Positions 1 through 9,861 are shown, counted from the first letter of the stretch. The stretch: 64,000 nt of DNA from JBNFVY01 sp049943335 (GCF_049943335.1 NZ_JBNFVY010000001.1:620001-684000); one strand, 5' to 3'. Program-made: numbers and translations. The notes: generated from the letters alone by a model not told the origin.

Positions 1-2204
1 GTGGCGATTTCTGTCACCGAGGCGACAATCCCACGCAATGCTTCGCCTGCCTGTCCGACCAGTTCGACCCCGCGTTTGACTTGAGCGCCGCTTGAGGAAA
101 TGAGGCCGTTGATTTCGCGTGCAGCGTCAGATGACCTTTGCGCCAGCGCCCGCACCTCGGACGCAACTACGGCAAATCCGCGCCCCGCTCCGCCTGCTCG
201 GGCGGCTTCGACTCCCGCATTCAGGGCCAGAAGATTGGTTTGGAAGGCAATGTCATCGATCAAGCTGGTAATTTTCGAAATCTGCTCGGACGATGCTTCG
301 ATCTCGCCCATGGCATTGACGGCTTCGCCGACAATTCGACCGCTGTTTTCGGCATTCGCTTTGGCATCGCTAACCATACGGCTGGCGCGACTTGCGCCAT
401 TGGCGGCCGATTTGACCGAAGACGTAAGTTGATCCAGTGCGGTCGCAGTTTCCTCAAGCGTAGATGCCTGACGCTCGGTTCTAGCGGCGAGATCGTCGGC
501 AGCGTTCGAGATTTCCGAAGATTCGCTGTTAATCAGGTCTGTATTTTCTACAACGCGGTCAATGGCTTCGCGCAAACGTTCCATCGCATTGTTAAAGTCC
601 AGGCGCAGCCCTTCGTATTCGCTGTCGAACGTTTCGTCGATTTGAATGGTGAGATCACCATTCGACAGGCTTTCGAGACCGCCACGCAGCGCTTCCACCA
701 CTTTTGCAAGAGCAGCTTCGATCCGGGCGCGTTCGGCCGCCGACTGTTCCAGTTTCGTGACATTATCTGTGACGTCGTTTGCGATTAGCACCATACGTAC
801 GGGCTCGCCGCCGACATCGCGCACAATGGACAAGCTGCCGTCGACAGTTTTTTCGTTTCCGTCAGTGTCGCACAGCTTGAACTGGCCGGTTTGTGGGTGA
901 CCGGTTTCAGCCAGCAACTTGACTGCATCCGCCAGGTCAGACGACACGGCGCCGCATTCGGTTTCCAACGGTTCCCCGTCAGTTTTTCCAAGCAGCCTTG
1001 CAAAATTGTCATTCATTTCCAACAGGGTGCCAGACATAGATATCTGTGCGGTGATCTGACCGTCGCGAATTGCATCCAAAATACCACGGGTCAAGAAGGT
1101 CTCAGTGGCATCTTCCCATTCCAGAACGTAGCCGATCGTATTGCCGTCGGCGTCAGCCACTGGGCCAAAGATGATCGTAAATCGCTTATCGCCGAGCGCG
1201 AGTACCGAAGACCCGCCACTTTCCTCGGCACGGACCCGTTCGACAAAGCCCTCACCATCGGGATGTACGCTGGCCAGATTGGTTTCGACCAAAGCCGTGG
1301 GATCGAACGTGGCCGCATTCGGGAAGTGCGTGTGATTGGAGTGCAAGAGGCTTGCGACCGACGGGTTCGCTGCAATCACGTTGAAACTTTCGTCAACCAT
1401 CATCAACGCAGCCGAACTTGCTTCGAACGCGGCACTCTTGAACGAACTTTCTCTGGCGAGGGCGGCGCCTGCCGCGAGCTTTTCGCGGAAACCATCCAGG
1501 GACGCTGCAACAACACCAATTTCGTCCTTGCGGTGCTTGCCGGGTATCTCGCTGCTGTAATCGCCTTTCGCGACCAGATCGACCGAGGTGTTGACCCGGT
1601 GTAGCGGGCTTATCGTCATTCGATGAACCACAAGCGCCAGTCCGCCCACACCGAACAGGAACACGATACCAGCTACGCCGAGAGTCAAAATGTTCCGCTG
1701 GACGATCGTTTCTACCATGTTGGTATCCGTCAGTTCCATGACGATGGCGCCAATAGGCTCCGCGTTGGGGGCCGTCTTAACGGGCCAGGCTACGGCGAAC
1801 CCATTGCGAGCGCTCGCCATTTCGCCCTGTTCGATTGCGCTCTTTGCCAAGTCGTCGATACCTTCGATCAACTCGCCATATACCGACAAGAAATTGCCAT
1901 CAGCAGTGACAGCAGCAGCACCATGGAAGCTAGCGCCCAACGACTCGCCCAGGCGCGTAAAGTCGCCGACCAGGGTCTCGCCAAGGTTGAACGTGAATGA
2001 ATCAGTGCTCTGGGCCGCAACGAATTCGCTCAAAGCCTGGGTTTGCTGCGTGATGCCCATGTTCGTGACCGTCTTCGTGGTCGCCGCGTTCATGATTACA
2101 AGGGGCAATACGACCGCAGCGCCTACGACGCAGAGCATCGCAATCGTTTTCACTAGGATGGAATGCAGGCCAAGCCCGCCTTTTTGTTTCAATTTCCTTA
2201 CCAC
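1..2204 (-). CDS. Methyl-accepting chemotaxis protein with PAS domains (3' end beyond left edge)
   Basis: An uninterrupted minus-strand frame runs from 2204 off the left edge. It opens with a membrane segment (about residues 18-40), then a periplasmic sensor, a second membrane segment ending near 1610, a HAMP region, two PAS-like stretches (about 1450-1090 and 1060-770) and a second HAMP-like linker. The signalling hairpin tip reads AFQTNLLALNAGVEAARAG near 280-220, which is the MCP kinase-control signature. It should sense a ligand and control CheA. The GTG at 2204 is chosen because a GAGG lies 8 bases upstream and an in-frame stop lies just before it; a TTG at 2192 is an alternative. The C-terminal part is missing, so any CheR/CheB docking tail is not seen. 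Confidence in family is high; the ligand is unknown. Confidence 0.9.
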   Translation of the reverse strand, partial: MVRKLKQKGGLGLHSILVKTIAMLCVVGAAVVLPLVIMNAATTKTVTNMGITQQTQALSEFVAAQSTDSFTFNLGETLVGDFTRLGESLGASFHGAAAVTADGNFLSVYGELIEGIDDLAKSAIEQGEMASARNGFAVAWPVKTAPNAEPIGAIVMELTDTNMVETIVQRNILTLGVAGIVFLFGVGGLALVVHRMTISPLHRVNTSVDLVAKGDYSSEIPGKHRKDEIGVVAASLDGFREKLAAGAALARESSFKSAAFEASSAALMMVDESFNVIAANPSVASLLHSNHTHFPNAATFDPTALVETNLASVHPDGEGFVERVRAEESGGSSVLALGDKRFTIIFGPVADADGNTIGYVLEWEDATETFLTRGILDAIRDGQITAQISMSGTLLEMNDNFARLLGKTDGEPLETECGAVSSDLADAVKLLAETGHPQTGQFKLCDTDGNEKTVDGSLSIVRDVGGEPVRMVLIANDVTDNVTKLEQSAAERARIEAALAKVVEALRGGLESLSNGDLTIQIDETFDSEYEGLRLDFNNAMERLREAIDRVVENTDLINSESSEISNAADDLAARTERQASTLEETATALDQLTSSVKSAANGASRASRMVSDAKANAENSGRIVGEAVNAMGEIEASSEQISKITSLIDDIAFQTNLLALNAGVEAARAGGAGRGFAVVASEVRALAQRSSDAAREINGLISSSGAQVKRGVELVGQAGEALRGIVASVTEIA

Positions 2205-2348
2205 TTGCCTGGCCTCATTCTATTGCGATTAGTTTCAACAGGGTTGCTGCGTCGAACGCGTCAGTCACAATCCCGAAGGAATTTCCGACCGATACGTGCC
2301 CGACAACTGTTTGGGGCGCTTCATCAAACTCGACGTTGTCGATAAAGG

Positions 2349-2648
2349 TCATGCCCGGCCCTGCTTTGTCGTGGTCGACATGTCTGCTTGCGCGGCGTTT
2401 TCCGTGTGCGGGGCGCCGGACGAAAACACGGGCGCGCGCCAGGTGTTGCCTGACGCATCAACATGCCCAGCGCTGATAGACACGGTGCGTGCAGCCTGTG
2501 CCTGGATCGGTTTGGCGACACCGTCGCGTTGCGCCCAGCTGGGCGTTTGCGTGTCTAGGCAAGCGTACAACTTGGGTTCAAACGCATTTGCCTGCGCCGT
2601 AGTGGTGCCGAGAGAAATTGCCACAGCAAAAAACAGATACCGTTGCAT
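2349..2648 (-). CDS. Small secreted protein of unknown function
   Basis: A 99-residue product begins with a typical signal peptide (MQRYLFFAVAISLGTTTAQA, predicted cut after ANA). The mature part is polar, has a single cysteine and no recognisable domain. The start at 2648 follows AGGAAAG at a suitable distance; the longer in-frame ATG 27 bases upstream would bury the signal peptide. It lies between the chemoreceptor and the urt cluster, both on the same strand, with about 145 bases to the chemoreceptor start and no obvious promoter. I do not recognise a family. The good ribosome binding site and signal peptide argue that it is real. Confidence 0.6.
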   Translation of the reverse strand: MQRYLFFAVAISLGTTTAQANAFEPKLYACLDTQTPSWAQRDGVAKPIQAQAARTVSISAGHVDASGNTWRAPVFSSGAPHTENAAQADMSTTTKQGRA

Positions 2649-2834
2649 GCGATCTTTCCTTGGGTTGACGTGCACTGCCTGCGCATCAAGCGCATGCCTT
2701 GGCTGGCAACCTTAGCCACCATTTCTTTCACAACAATTAAGCGGCGGCGGCACGCGCAAGGCGCGGGCCATTAGCAGAGCCAATGCCCGATTTTCGCCTG
2801 TTTGCGCTGAGAAAAGGCGCGGGTGCGCGCGCCG

Positions 2835-3530
2835 TCAGACCGAGACGGCCTGCATCACGTCGGCTTTGCCAAGTTCTGCCTTTGTGCCCGCCAAAGCGAC
2901 TTCGCCCCGCTTGAGCACGTAGAACGAATCGGCCAGATCGTAGGCGAATTTGAAGTATTGCTCGACCAGCACGATGGCCATGTCACCCCGGTCGCGCAGA
3001 AACTCGATCACACGGCCGATCTGCTGGATGATGTTGGGCTGGATGCCCTCGGTCGGTTCGTCCAGAAGCAGCAGTTTGGGCTTGGTGATCATCGCGCGGG
3101 CGATGGCCAATTGCTGTTGTTGGCCGCCCGACAGGTCGCCCCCGCGTCTGCCAAGAAAATCCCTGAGGATTGGGAAGAGTTCGTAGATCTCTTCGGGGAT
3201 GTAGTGTTCAGACCGCGGCAGGCATGCATAAGCGGTTTCCATGTTTTCCTTGACCGTCAGCAGCGGGAAAATCATGCGCCCCTGTGGGACATAGCCAATC
3301 CCTTTTTTGGCCAGCGCTTGCGCCGGAAGCTTTCCCAGGTCTTCGCCATCCAGCATCAGTTGGCCACCTGATCTGGGATGCGTCCCGGAAATCGCCTTGA
3401 GGAGCGAAGTTTTTCCAACCCCGTTCGTCCCCATGACGCAAGTCACTTCCCCTTGGCGGGCCTCCATCGTGATGCCGTTCAAAATCCGACTGCCGCCGTA
3501 GTGCAGGGTGAGGTCTTGGGTCTTGAGCAT
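2835..3530 (-). CDS. urtE: Urea ABC transporter ATP-binding subunit UrtE
   Basis: A 231-residue ABC ATPase with Walker A (GTNGVGKTS), the LSGGQQQQLAIARA signature and Walker B (LLLLDEPTEGIQ). The EGIQ after Walker B is the usual pattern of branched-chain amino acid/urea-type ATPases of the LivF/UrtE group. As last gene of urtABCDE it is one of two cytoplasmic ATPases that power the UrtBC channel. The ATG at 3530 lies two bases past the urtD stop and gives the standard family N-terminus (MLKTQDLTLHYGGS); longer in-frame starts run into urtD. Gene order and sequence together make UrtE more likely than LivF. Confidence 0.93.
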   Translation of the reverse strand: MLKTQDLTLHYGGSRILNGITMEARQGEVTCVMGTNGVGKTSLLKAISGTHPRSGGQLMLDGEDLGKLPAQALAKKGIGYVPQGRMIFPLLTVKENMETAYACLPRSEHYIPEEIYELFPILRDFLGRRGGDLSGGQQQQLAIARAMITKPKLLLLDEPTEGIQPNIIQQIGRVIEFLRDRGDMAIVLVEQYFKFAYDLADSFYVLKRGEVALAGTKAELGKADVMQAVSV

Positions 3531-3532
3531 GT

Positions 3533-4273
3533 TCAGCGTCCCAGATAAACGTCGATGACGTCTTGGTTTTTCGTCACGTGATCCAAATTGCCTTCGGCCA
3601 GAACCGAACCTTCGTGCAAAACGGTCACCTTGCAATCCAGTCGCCGCACAAATTCCATATCATGCTCGACCACCACGACTGCGCGCGTTTTTGCGGCCTC
3701 GACCAAGATGTCGGTGGTGTGTTCGCGTTCAGCCAGCGTCATGCCCGCAGCAGGTTCATCCACCAACAAAAGGCGTGGCTCCTGGGCTAGCAGCATGCCG
3801 ATTTCCAGCCACTGTTTTTGCCCATGCGACAGTTCACCTGACTTGCGCTGCAATTCATCCGTCAGGCCGATTTCCGCCGCCAGCTCGTGCACACGTTCAA
3901 CATCTGGCTTGGCAGGTTTATAGAACAGGACGGGCAGGGGCGCGCGATCCTTCTTGATCGCCATCAGCAGGTTGTCGAAGACTGACTGATCCTCAAACAC
4001 GGTGGGGCGCTGGAACTTTCTTCCGATGCCAGCCTGAGCGATTTTCGCTTCGGACATTTTCAGCAGGTTTACCGATTTCTCGCCCCAGATCACACGCCCT
4101 TCGTCCGGACGCGTCTTGCCGGTGACGATGTCCATGAACGTGGTCTTGCCGGCGCCATTCGGCCCGATGATGGCGCGCATCTCAGCGCTTCCGATCTGGA
4201 ACGACAGATTATTGATCGCCCTGAAACCGTCAAAAGTCACGGACACGCCGGATACTTCCAGAAGGGTGCTCAT
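3533..4273 (-). CDS. urtD: Urea ABC transporter ATP-binding subunit UrtD
   Basis: A 246-residue ABC ATPase: Walker A GPNGAGKTT, signature LSHGQKQWLEIGMLL and Walker B LLLVDEPAAGMT. The LSHGQ variant of the signature and the following KQWLEIGM are typical of UrtD. It pairs with UrtE at the cytoplasmic face of the UrtB/UrtC channel. Its ATG overlaps the urtC stop in an ATGA arrangement, indicating translational coupling. Its own stop is two bases before urtE. Confidence 0.93.
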   Translation of the reverse strand: MSTLLEVSGVSVTFDGFRAINNLSFQIGSAEMRAIIGPNGAGKTTFMDIVTGKTRPDEGRVIWGEKSVNLLKMSEAKIAQAGIGRKFQRPTVFEDQSVFDNLLMAIKKDRAPLPVLFYKPAKPDVERVHELAAEIGLTDELQRKSGELSHGQKQWLEIGMLLAQEPRLLLVDEPAAGMTLAEREHTTDILVEAAKTRAVVVVEHDMEFVRRLDCKVTVLHEGSVLAEGNLDHVTKNQDVIDVYLGR

Positions 4274-5502
4274 TTGGTGGCCTCCTCTTCCTGAAGGCTG
4301 CCCTGATCGGGGCCCAGATCGGCTCCGTGCCGGTCCGGTGCCAGGCTGCCGGTAATCAGATCGACCAGCCCGCCGATGCCCTTGGGCGCCAAAAGCGTGA
4401 CCAGGACAAAGGACAGGCCAAGCAGCACCTGCCACCAGTCGACCCAGTCAATGGTGAAAAACCCGAGCGGAATGGATGGCACCTGCCCACCGGTAAACCA
4501 TGTGGACAGCAATGACACCGCCGCAGCGCCAATCACGGCGCCATAGAGCCGCCCACGCCCGCCAATAGCGACCCAAACGGCCAAATAGATCGACGCAATG
4601 GGGGCAACTTCGCCCGGGTTGATGATCCCGGCCTGCGGGTAATACAGCGCGCCCGCGATGCCGGCCATCACGGCCGTCAAGGTGAAGATGAATAGTTTGT
4701 AGGCTTCGACCGAATAGCCCAGAAAGCGGACCCGCGCTTCGTCATCGCGGATGCCGCGTATGACGCTGCCGAACTTGCCCGACACAACCCAGGCCGAAAG
4801 AATATACGCCAGCGCCAGCGCCAGCGCCGACGCCCAAAAGAACCAGACCGAAATATAGTCCTGACTGATACCATCGGCGCCGGGCAGGTTTTGCAGGCCG
4901 GAAAGGCCGTTGTTGCCGCGCAGGCCGCTTTCGTTCTGGAACAGATAGAGCGAGAGGGCCAGTGTCATCGCTTGGGTCAGGATTGACAGGTACACGCCGG
5001 TGACGCGCGAGCGAAAGGCGAGCCAACCGAAGACCAGGGCCAGCAAGCCGGGCACCGCCACGACAAGGATCAGCTGCAGCACCAAACTGTCTGCGAAGCT
5101 CCAGATCAGGGGGAATTCCGAACTGCCCACGACACCGAAGATCTGCGTGCCAATGCCGTCTATGATCTCTTGTGGGGTTGGCGGAATGGTGGCGTTGGCC
5201 ATGCTTTCGGCAACGATGATTTCGGTGCGCGCATACATCAGCCACATGCCGATCATATAGCCGCCCAGCCCGAAGAAGGCGAAATGACCCAAGGAAAGGA
5301 TGCCGCAATATCCCCAGACAAGGTCCATCGCGATGGCGACCAGGCAAAGGCACAACGTTTTGCCCAAGGTCTTCACGAATGACGTCGAAATCACACCGGG
5401 CCCGTAGGCTTCGGACAGGACTGACACCAGCACGGTGAACAGGCCCAGCAAGGCGAGGAACACCAGCACGGACGGGTTCTTGGCAAAGAAGCTGCGGTTC
5501 AT
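4270..5502 (-). CDS. urtC: Urea ABC transporter permease UrtC
   Basis: A 410-residue, highly hydrophobic permease of the LivM/UrtC family with about ten membrane segments. The N-terminus is short and the loop near residues 80-125 is longer than in LivM, as usual for UrtC. The C-terminal tail (from about 390) is polar and acidic. It forms the membrane channel with UrtB. The stop overlaps the urtD start by ATGA. The gap to urtB (about 86 bases) is the largest between the permease and ATPase genes. Confidence 0.92.
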   Translation of the reverse strand: MNRSFFAKNPSVLVFLALLGLFTVLVSVLSEAYGPGVISTSFVKTLGKTLCLCLVAIAMDLVWGYCGILSLGHFAFFGLGGYMIGMWLMYARTEIIVAESMANATIPPTPQEIIDGIGTQIFGVVGSSEFPLIWSFADSLVLQLILVVAVPGLLALVFGWLAFRSRVTGVYLSILTQAMTLALSLYLFQNESGLRGNNGLSGLQNLPGADGISQDYISVWFFWASALALALAYILSAWVVSGKFGSVIRGIRDDEARVRFLGYSVEAYKLFIFTLTAVMAGIAGALYYPQAGIINPGEVAPIASIYLAVWVAIGGRGRLYGAVIGAAAVSLLSTWFTGGQVPSIPLGFFTIDWVDWWQVLLGLSFVLVTLLAPKGIGGLVDLITGSLAPDRHGADLGPDQGSLQEEEATK

Positions 5503-5588
5503 TGGATCTGCCTCGCGCGGTTCGGATGGTCGCGGCCAGGGGCCAGCCCCTGACGCTCACCGGGATATTTCTGAAAAGAAGTCATGGA

Positions 5589-7532
5589 TCAGTCTCCTGC
5601 GGCGCGGCCCTTGAGGGCGATGATGCCGCGGGGGCGGAACTGGATGAAGATGATGATGAAGATGATCATGTAGGTTTGCGCCGCCAGCGTGTTGGACGGG
5701 TTGAACCATTCAATCACCTTCTGCAGCGAGCCGATCATCGTGGCACCCAGCAGTGTGCCCCAGATATTGCCGACCCCGCCAACAACCACGGTCATGAAGC
5801 TCTGAACGATATAGTCGCTGCCCAGTTCCGAGGTGACTTTTGCATAAAGCCCGATGGCCACGCCCGCGATGCCTGCAATTCCGGACCCAAGGCCAAAGGT
5901 CAGCATGTTCACCCGGTCGGGGTTGATGCCCATCGATGCCGCCATTTTCGGGTTCTGTGTGACCGCGCGGGTTTCCAGCCCCAAGCGGGTGCGCTTCATG
6001 ATGAACAGGAAAACGCCAAGAAAGATCAGGGCCAGCACGAAGATGGCGATGCGGATATAACTGATCGACACCACGTCGTTCAGCACCCACGCGCCGTCCA
6101 GCCAGCCAGGCGACGTCAGTGGCCGGGCCTGTGTGCCGAAGATGTTCTTGGCGATTTGCTGCAGCGCGATGGAAATCCCGAAAGTGGCCAGCAGTGTTTC
6201 CAGCGGCCGTGAATAAAGCCACCGGATCACCAGCCGTTCCATCGCGACGCCAGCGGCGAACGTGACCATGAACGCTGCCGGGATCGCCACAAGGATCGAC
6301 ACGGTGTAATCGGGAATGATCTGCTGGATCACATAGCCGGTGTATGCGCCCATCATGATGAATTCGCCGTGCGCCATATTGATGACCCCCATCACGCCGA
6401 ACGTGATGGCAAGGCCGATGGCGGCAAGGAAATAGATCGACGCCAGCGACAGCGCGTCGAGCGCGAGATCGAGGAACTGGTTGAAACCGACTTTGGTGCG
6501 GATCGTTTCCAGTGCATCTTCGGCGGCGGCCGTCACATCGGGATCAGACTCGGCATAAAGCTCGTAGAATGTGGTGTCCTCAAGAGCTGCGTCGATTTCG
6601 GCGTCGGTGGTGGCTGCGGGCACGGCGCCCACAGATGCCAGCGCCGCATAGGCGCGATCGCGCATCTCTTGGCTGGACAATTGGTTCACGCGAATTCCGC
6701 CAACTTCGCCATTTTCGATGTTGGCTTCCAGCGCGGCACGTTGTTCAGCGCGGGTGATGGTGGCTGGCAGGATACCGGCCTGCATCAGCAAGGCGATAGC
6801 CTCGGCGCGCGGCAGCGCGTCGCTTCCGGGTTTTAGGGTGCGGGCGACATTGCCGTCTGGGGCGTCGGTCGCGGCGACACGCCGGGTCGCGACCAGCGGG
6901 TTCAGCGCGGCGCGCACGTCCAGACCCAGATCGCCGCGCAACTTGTCGATCGCCGCGATGCGGGCTGCAGGATCGTCGTCAAAGCGAATGGTCAATAGGG
7001 TCGCAAGACGCTCTTTTTGCGCCTTGAGCGTTGGGGAGGTTTCCCCGTCGATCGATGCGCGCAGCGGCGCGCGGTGGCTTTCGTCGGGGTCGCGAGCGAT
7101 GGCTTCAAGTGCGATACGGCGTTGGTCCGGATCGGGGTCGTTGAGCTGAAATTGCACCAGCGCTGAGCCGATCATACTGCGGATACCCGAATTGGGTTTC
7201 AGTTGCTTGAAGGCGTCATCGGGGGCTTCGCCCAAGTCGTCCCCGGCAAAGCTGTGAATGTGGAGCGTGTCGCGGTCGATCTCTTCGGCCCAGACAAATT
7301 CGCCATCGCTTTCACGCATCCACATCTCTTTGTTCTGCCACTTTTCCAGAACCGACTTGGCTTCAGGAAGGCCGCTGCTCGCAAGCGCGGTGATGGCCGG
7401 GCCGATGGACTTGCGCGAGGACTTGGCGATCACGTCGCCATATTCCTGCAAGATGTCCTGAATGGATTGTGCGTGGGCAGGGGCAATCAGCGCTGAAAGT
7501 GACAGCCAGATCGCTAGCAGAATGCGCGTCAT
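5589..7532 (-). CDS. urtB: Urea ABC transporter permease UrtB (long form)
   Basis: A 647-residue protein with signal peptide (cut after AHA, residue 21), a periplasmic helical domain to about residue 345, then a LivH-type permease domain starting near FLDLALDALSLASIYFLAAI. The extra N-terminal domain is a known feature of the urea-specific UrtB and separates it from plain LivH. The conserved permease stretch MGVINMAHGEFIMMGAY is present. It follows urtA after a strong hairpin without a U tail, which probably sets a higher level of urtA mRNA. The domain length is typical for proteobacterial long UrtB. Confidence 0.93.
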   Translation of the reverse strand: MTRILLAIWLSLSALIAPAHAQSIQDILQEYGDVIAKSSRKSIGPAITALASSGLPEAKSVLEKWQNKEMWMRESDGEFVWAEEIDRDTLHIHSFAGDDLGEAPDDAFKQLKPNSGIRSMIGSALVQFQLNDPDPDQRRIALEAIARDPDESHRAPLRASIDGETSPTLKAQKERLATLLTIRFDDDPAARIAAIDKLRGDLGLDVRAALNPLVATRRVAATDAPDGNVARTLKPGSDALPRAEAIALLMQAGILPATITRAEQRAALEANIENGEVGGIRVNQLSSQEMRDRAYAALASVGAVPAATTDAEIDAALEDTTFYELYAESDPDVTAAAEDALETIRTKVGFNQFLDLALDALSLASIYFLAAIGLAITFGVMGVINMAHGEFIMMGAYTGYVIQQIIPDYTVSILVAIPAAFMVTFAAGVAMERLVIRWLYSRPLETLLATFGISIALQQIAKNIFGTQARPLTSPGWLDGAWVLNDVVSISYIRIAIFVLALIFLGVFLFIMKRTRLGLETRAVTQNPKMAASMGINPDRVNMLTFGLGSGIAGIAGVAIGLYAKVTSELGSDYIVQSFMTVVVGGVGNIWGTLLGATMIGSLQKVIEWFNPSNTLAAQTYMIIFIIIFIQFRPRGIIALKGRAAGD

Positions 7533-7552
7533 TTGAATGGTCTTTTTTGTTG

Positions 7553-7582
7553 GGCAAGGGGGGCGCAGCGGCCCCCCTTGCC
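7553..7582 (-). promoter_or_regulatory. Intercistronic hairpin between urtA and urtB
   Basis: A perfect 12-bp inverted repeat (GGCAAGGGGGGC with a 6-base loop) lies between the urtA stop and urtB start. On the minus strand it is followed by CAACAAAAAAG, not a U-run, so it is not a classic intrinsic terminator. By analogy with other binding-protein operons it most likely protects the 3' end of urtA mRNA or partly attenuates read-through. Confidence 0.7.
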
Positions 7583-7595
7583 GTGGAAGGTCAGA

Positions 7596-8864
7596 TCAAT
7601 AGTTCGACTTGATCTGCACGCAGGTCTCGGTTTCGGTGTTGTACATACCGCAGTCCAGCTCGGCCCAGTCAGACTTCAGGACAGCCGATTCCGGCAAGAA
7701 ATCTGTCCAGGCGTCGCCCGGCACTTCCTCGGTCTGGCTGATAATGTCGAATTGACCGTCTTCCTGAATTTCGCCGATCAGGACCGGCTTGGTCAGGTGA
7801 TGGTTCGGAAGCATTTCGGCTGTGCCGCCGGTCAGGTTCGGAACCTGAATGCCGTACATGGCTTCGCGCACGGCGTCGACATCGGTGGTGCCGGCTTTTT
7901 CAACCGCCTGAACCCACATGTTGAAGCCGATCACATGTGCTTCCATCGGGTCATTCGTGACGCGATCTTCGCCCATCTTGGCTTTCCATTTGGCGACGAA
8001 TTCGTCGTTCAGATCGCTTTCAGCCGACTGAAAGTAGTTCCACGCGGCCAGATGGCCGACCAGATTGGTGGCGTCCAATCCCGACAGTTCTTCTTCCCCG
8101 ACCGAAAAGGCCACGACGGGAATGTCGTCGGCGGAAATACCGGCAGCGGCCAGCTCTTTGTAAAAGCCGATGTTGGCGTCGCCGTTGATGGTGCTGATCA
8201 CGCCGACTTTCTTGCCGTCGGCGCCCAGGGCCACAACGTCAGCCACGATCTTGGACCAGTCGGAATGGCCAAAGGGTGTGTAGTTCACGAAGATGTCTTC
8301 TTCGGAAATGCCTTTGCCCTTCAGATAGCTTTCCAGGATGTTGTTGGTGGTGCGGGGGTAGACATAGTCGGTGCCAAGCAGCGCGAATTTCTCAACGCCA
8401 AGCTCTTCAAGGAAGTAATCCGTGGCGGGGATCGCTTGCTGATTGGGGGCGGCGCCGGTGTAAAAGACGTTCTTCGAGCTTTCTTCACCTTCGTACTGGA
8501 CGGGGTAGAACATCAGGCCGTTCAGCTCTTCGATGACCGGCAGAACCGACTTGCGCGACACCGACGTCCAGCAGCCGAACATCACGTCGACGTCTTCGAC
8601 GGTCAACAGCTCGCGTGCCTTTTCGGCGAACAGCGGCCAGTCGGACGCGGGATCCACGACCACGGGCACGATTTCTTCGCCCAGCAGACCACCTTTGGCG
8701 TTCTGCTCTTCGATCAGCATCAGCATCGTGTCTTTCAACGTGGTTTCGGAAATCGCCATCGTGCCCGACAGTGAATGCAAGACCCCAACCTTGATTTCGG
8801 CATGTGCGGCAGTCGCCGCCATGACGACCGACAAGCTGGCGGTAGTGAGAAGGTGTTTCAGCAT
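7596..8864 (-). CDS. urtA: Urea ABC transporter substrate-binding protein UrtA
   Basis: A 422-residue periplasmic binding protein. The signal peptide (MLKHLLTTASLSVVMAATAA, cut after AHA) is followed by IKVGVLHSLSGTMAISE and FGCWTSVSRKSVLPVIEELN, both hallmarks of UrtA rather than LivJ/K. It captures urea or short amides for UrtBCDE. The ATG at 8864 is preceded by a usable but weak ribosome site and gives a clean signal peptide. It is the first gene of the operon and diverges from a LysR gene; the 148-base gap should contain the promoters. Confidence 0.94.
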   Translation of the reverse strand: MLKHLLTTASLSVVMAATAAHAEIKVGVLHSLSGTMAISETTLKDTMLMLIEEQNAKGGLLGEEIVPVVVDPASDWPLFAEKARELLTVEDVDVMFGCWTSVSRKSVLPVIEELNGLMFYPVQYEGEESSKNVFYTGAAPNQQAIPATDYFLEELGVEKFALLGTDYVYPRTTNNILESYLKGKGISEEDIFVNYTPFGHSDWSKIVADVVALGADGKKVGVISTINGDANIGFYKELAAAGISADDIPVVAFSVGEEELSGLDATNLVGHLAAWNYFQSAESDLNDEFVAKWKAKMGEDRVTNDPMEAHVIGFNMWVQAVEKAGTTDVDAVREAMYGIQVPNLTGGTAEMLPNHHLTKPVLIGEIQEDGQFDIISQTEEVPGDAWTDFLPESAVLKSDWAELDCGMYNTETETCVQIKSNY

Positions 8865-9012
8865 GATTGATGTCCCAGTGATTTCAGTTTCGCTCCCTGC
8901 AGCGGATTGCACCGCTGAACGGGGGTGACGTTGGAGGAGGTTGGCCGTTGCTGTCTGCTGCAAAAAATGATCTGTAGTGATGCAGTATTCGCAACACTTG
9001 CGCGGGGGGCGC

Positions 9013-9858
9013 ATGCGGCACCTTGAGATTTACCGCTATATTCAAGCTATCGTCGAAAGCGGATCTATCCGTAAGGCATCGGAAAGGTTCACAATTTCTC
9101 CGTCTGCGCTGAACCGCAAGCTGCTGGCGTTCGAATCCGAGTTGGGCGAGCCGCTCTTTGAGCGTCTCGGGGTCGGGGTTCGGCTCTCGGCTGCCGGAGA
9201 AATGTACTATCGCCTAATTATTGATCATCTTGCCGCGATTGAGGGCGCAAATGAATCCCTCTCCGCGCTCAAGGGACTGCGCATCGGGCATTGCGCGGTG
9301 GCGGTCAGCCCAGAGCTGACCCAATTTCTGGGACGCACGACGGCGCGATTCCGTGAACGTCATCCCGGTGTTTCGATGACCTTTTGCCAGACCGCGCATG
9401 ACGGGTTTTCCGACGCGCTGCTTGGGCGCTCGGCCGACCTTGCTTTGATCGCACAACCGGTGTTTCGCCCTGGCATCGAAACCGTTGCCACCGCCATAAG
9501 CAATTTGGTCGCGGTCACGGCGCAGGATGGCCCGCCAATCGCCTTAGGGCACTTGGCCGAATACGACATGATCTTTCCGCCCGAAGGCACTGGCCTGCGC
9601 GAGTTGATCGACGTGACCTTTCGACGCCAGAATTTTTCGCAACGCCCTGCCATGGTCTGCGGCGCGCTGTTGACCCCGCAGACCTGCCCGCGCCCAAGTC
9701 TGCAATTCTGGCCTGCGGCCGATTTGCCAGAACCCGCCCGCCCATTGGCCCGACCTGTCGTGGCCAAGCTGGTCCTGGCGCGGGCCGAGGGGCGCGCATT
9801 GCCGCCTGCGGCGGAAAAACTGTCGCTATGGTTGGCGGACGCGTTGCAGGCGTTGTAG
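9013..9858 (+). CDS. LysR-family transcriptional regulator, divergent from urtA
   Basis: A 281-residue LysR-type protein. The winged helix occupies about residues 1-60 (IYRYIQAIVESGSIRKASER) and is followed by a type-2 periplasmic-like effector domain. The ATG at 9013 has a GGGGGG tract 3 bases upstream; an ATG at 8977 is possible but has no ribosome site. Its position back-to-back with urtA suggests control of the urt operon, which is inference. A loose inverted repeat CTGCA-N18-TGCAG at 8958-8985 could be a binding site. The 3' end is only 3 bases from the convergent ABC ATPase gene. Confidence 0.85.
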   Translation: MRHLEIYRYIQAIVESGSIRKASERFTISPSALNRKLLAFESELGEPLFERLGVGVRLSAAGEMYYRLIIDHLAAIEGANESLSALKGLRIGHCAVAVSPELTQFLGRTTARFRERHPGVSMTFCQTAHDGFSDALLGRSADLALIAQPVFRPGIETVATAISNLVAVTAQDGPPIALGHLAEYDMIFPPEGTGLRELIDVTFRRQNFSQRPAMVCGALLTPQTCPRPSLQFWPAADLPEPARPLARPVVAKLVLARAEGRALPPAAEKLSLWLADALQAL

Positions 9859-9861
9859 CGT

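Noticed and set aside
891..1604. Plus-strand frames opposite the first chemoreceptor
   Set aside because: The minus-strand frame is continuous through 2204 and encodes sensor, HAMP, PAS and signalling domains.
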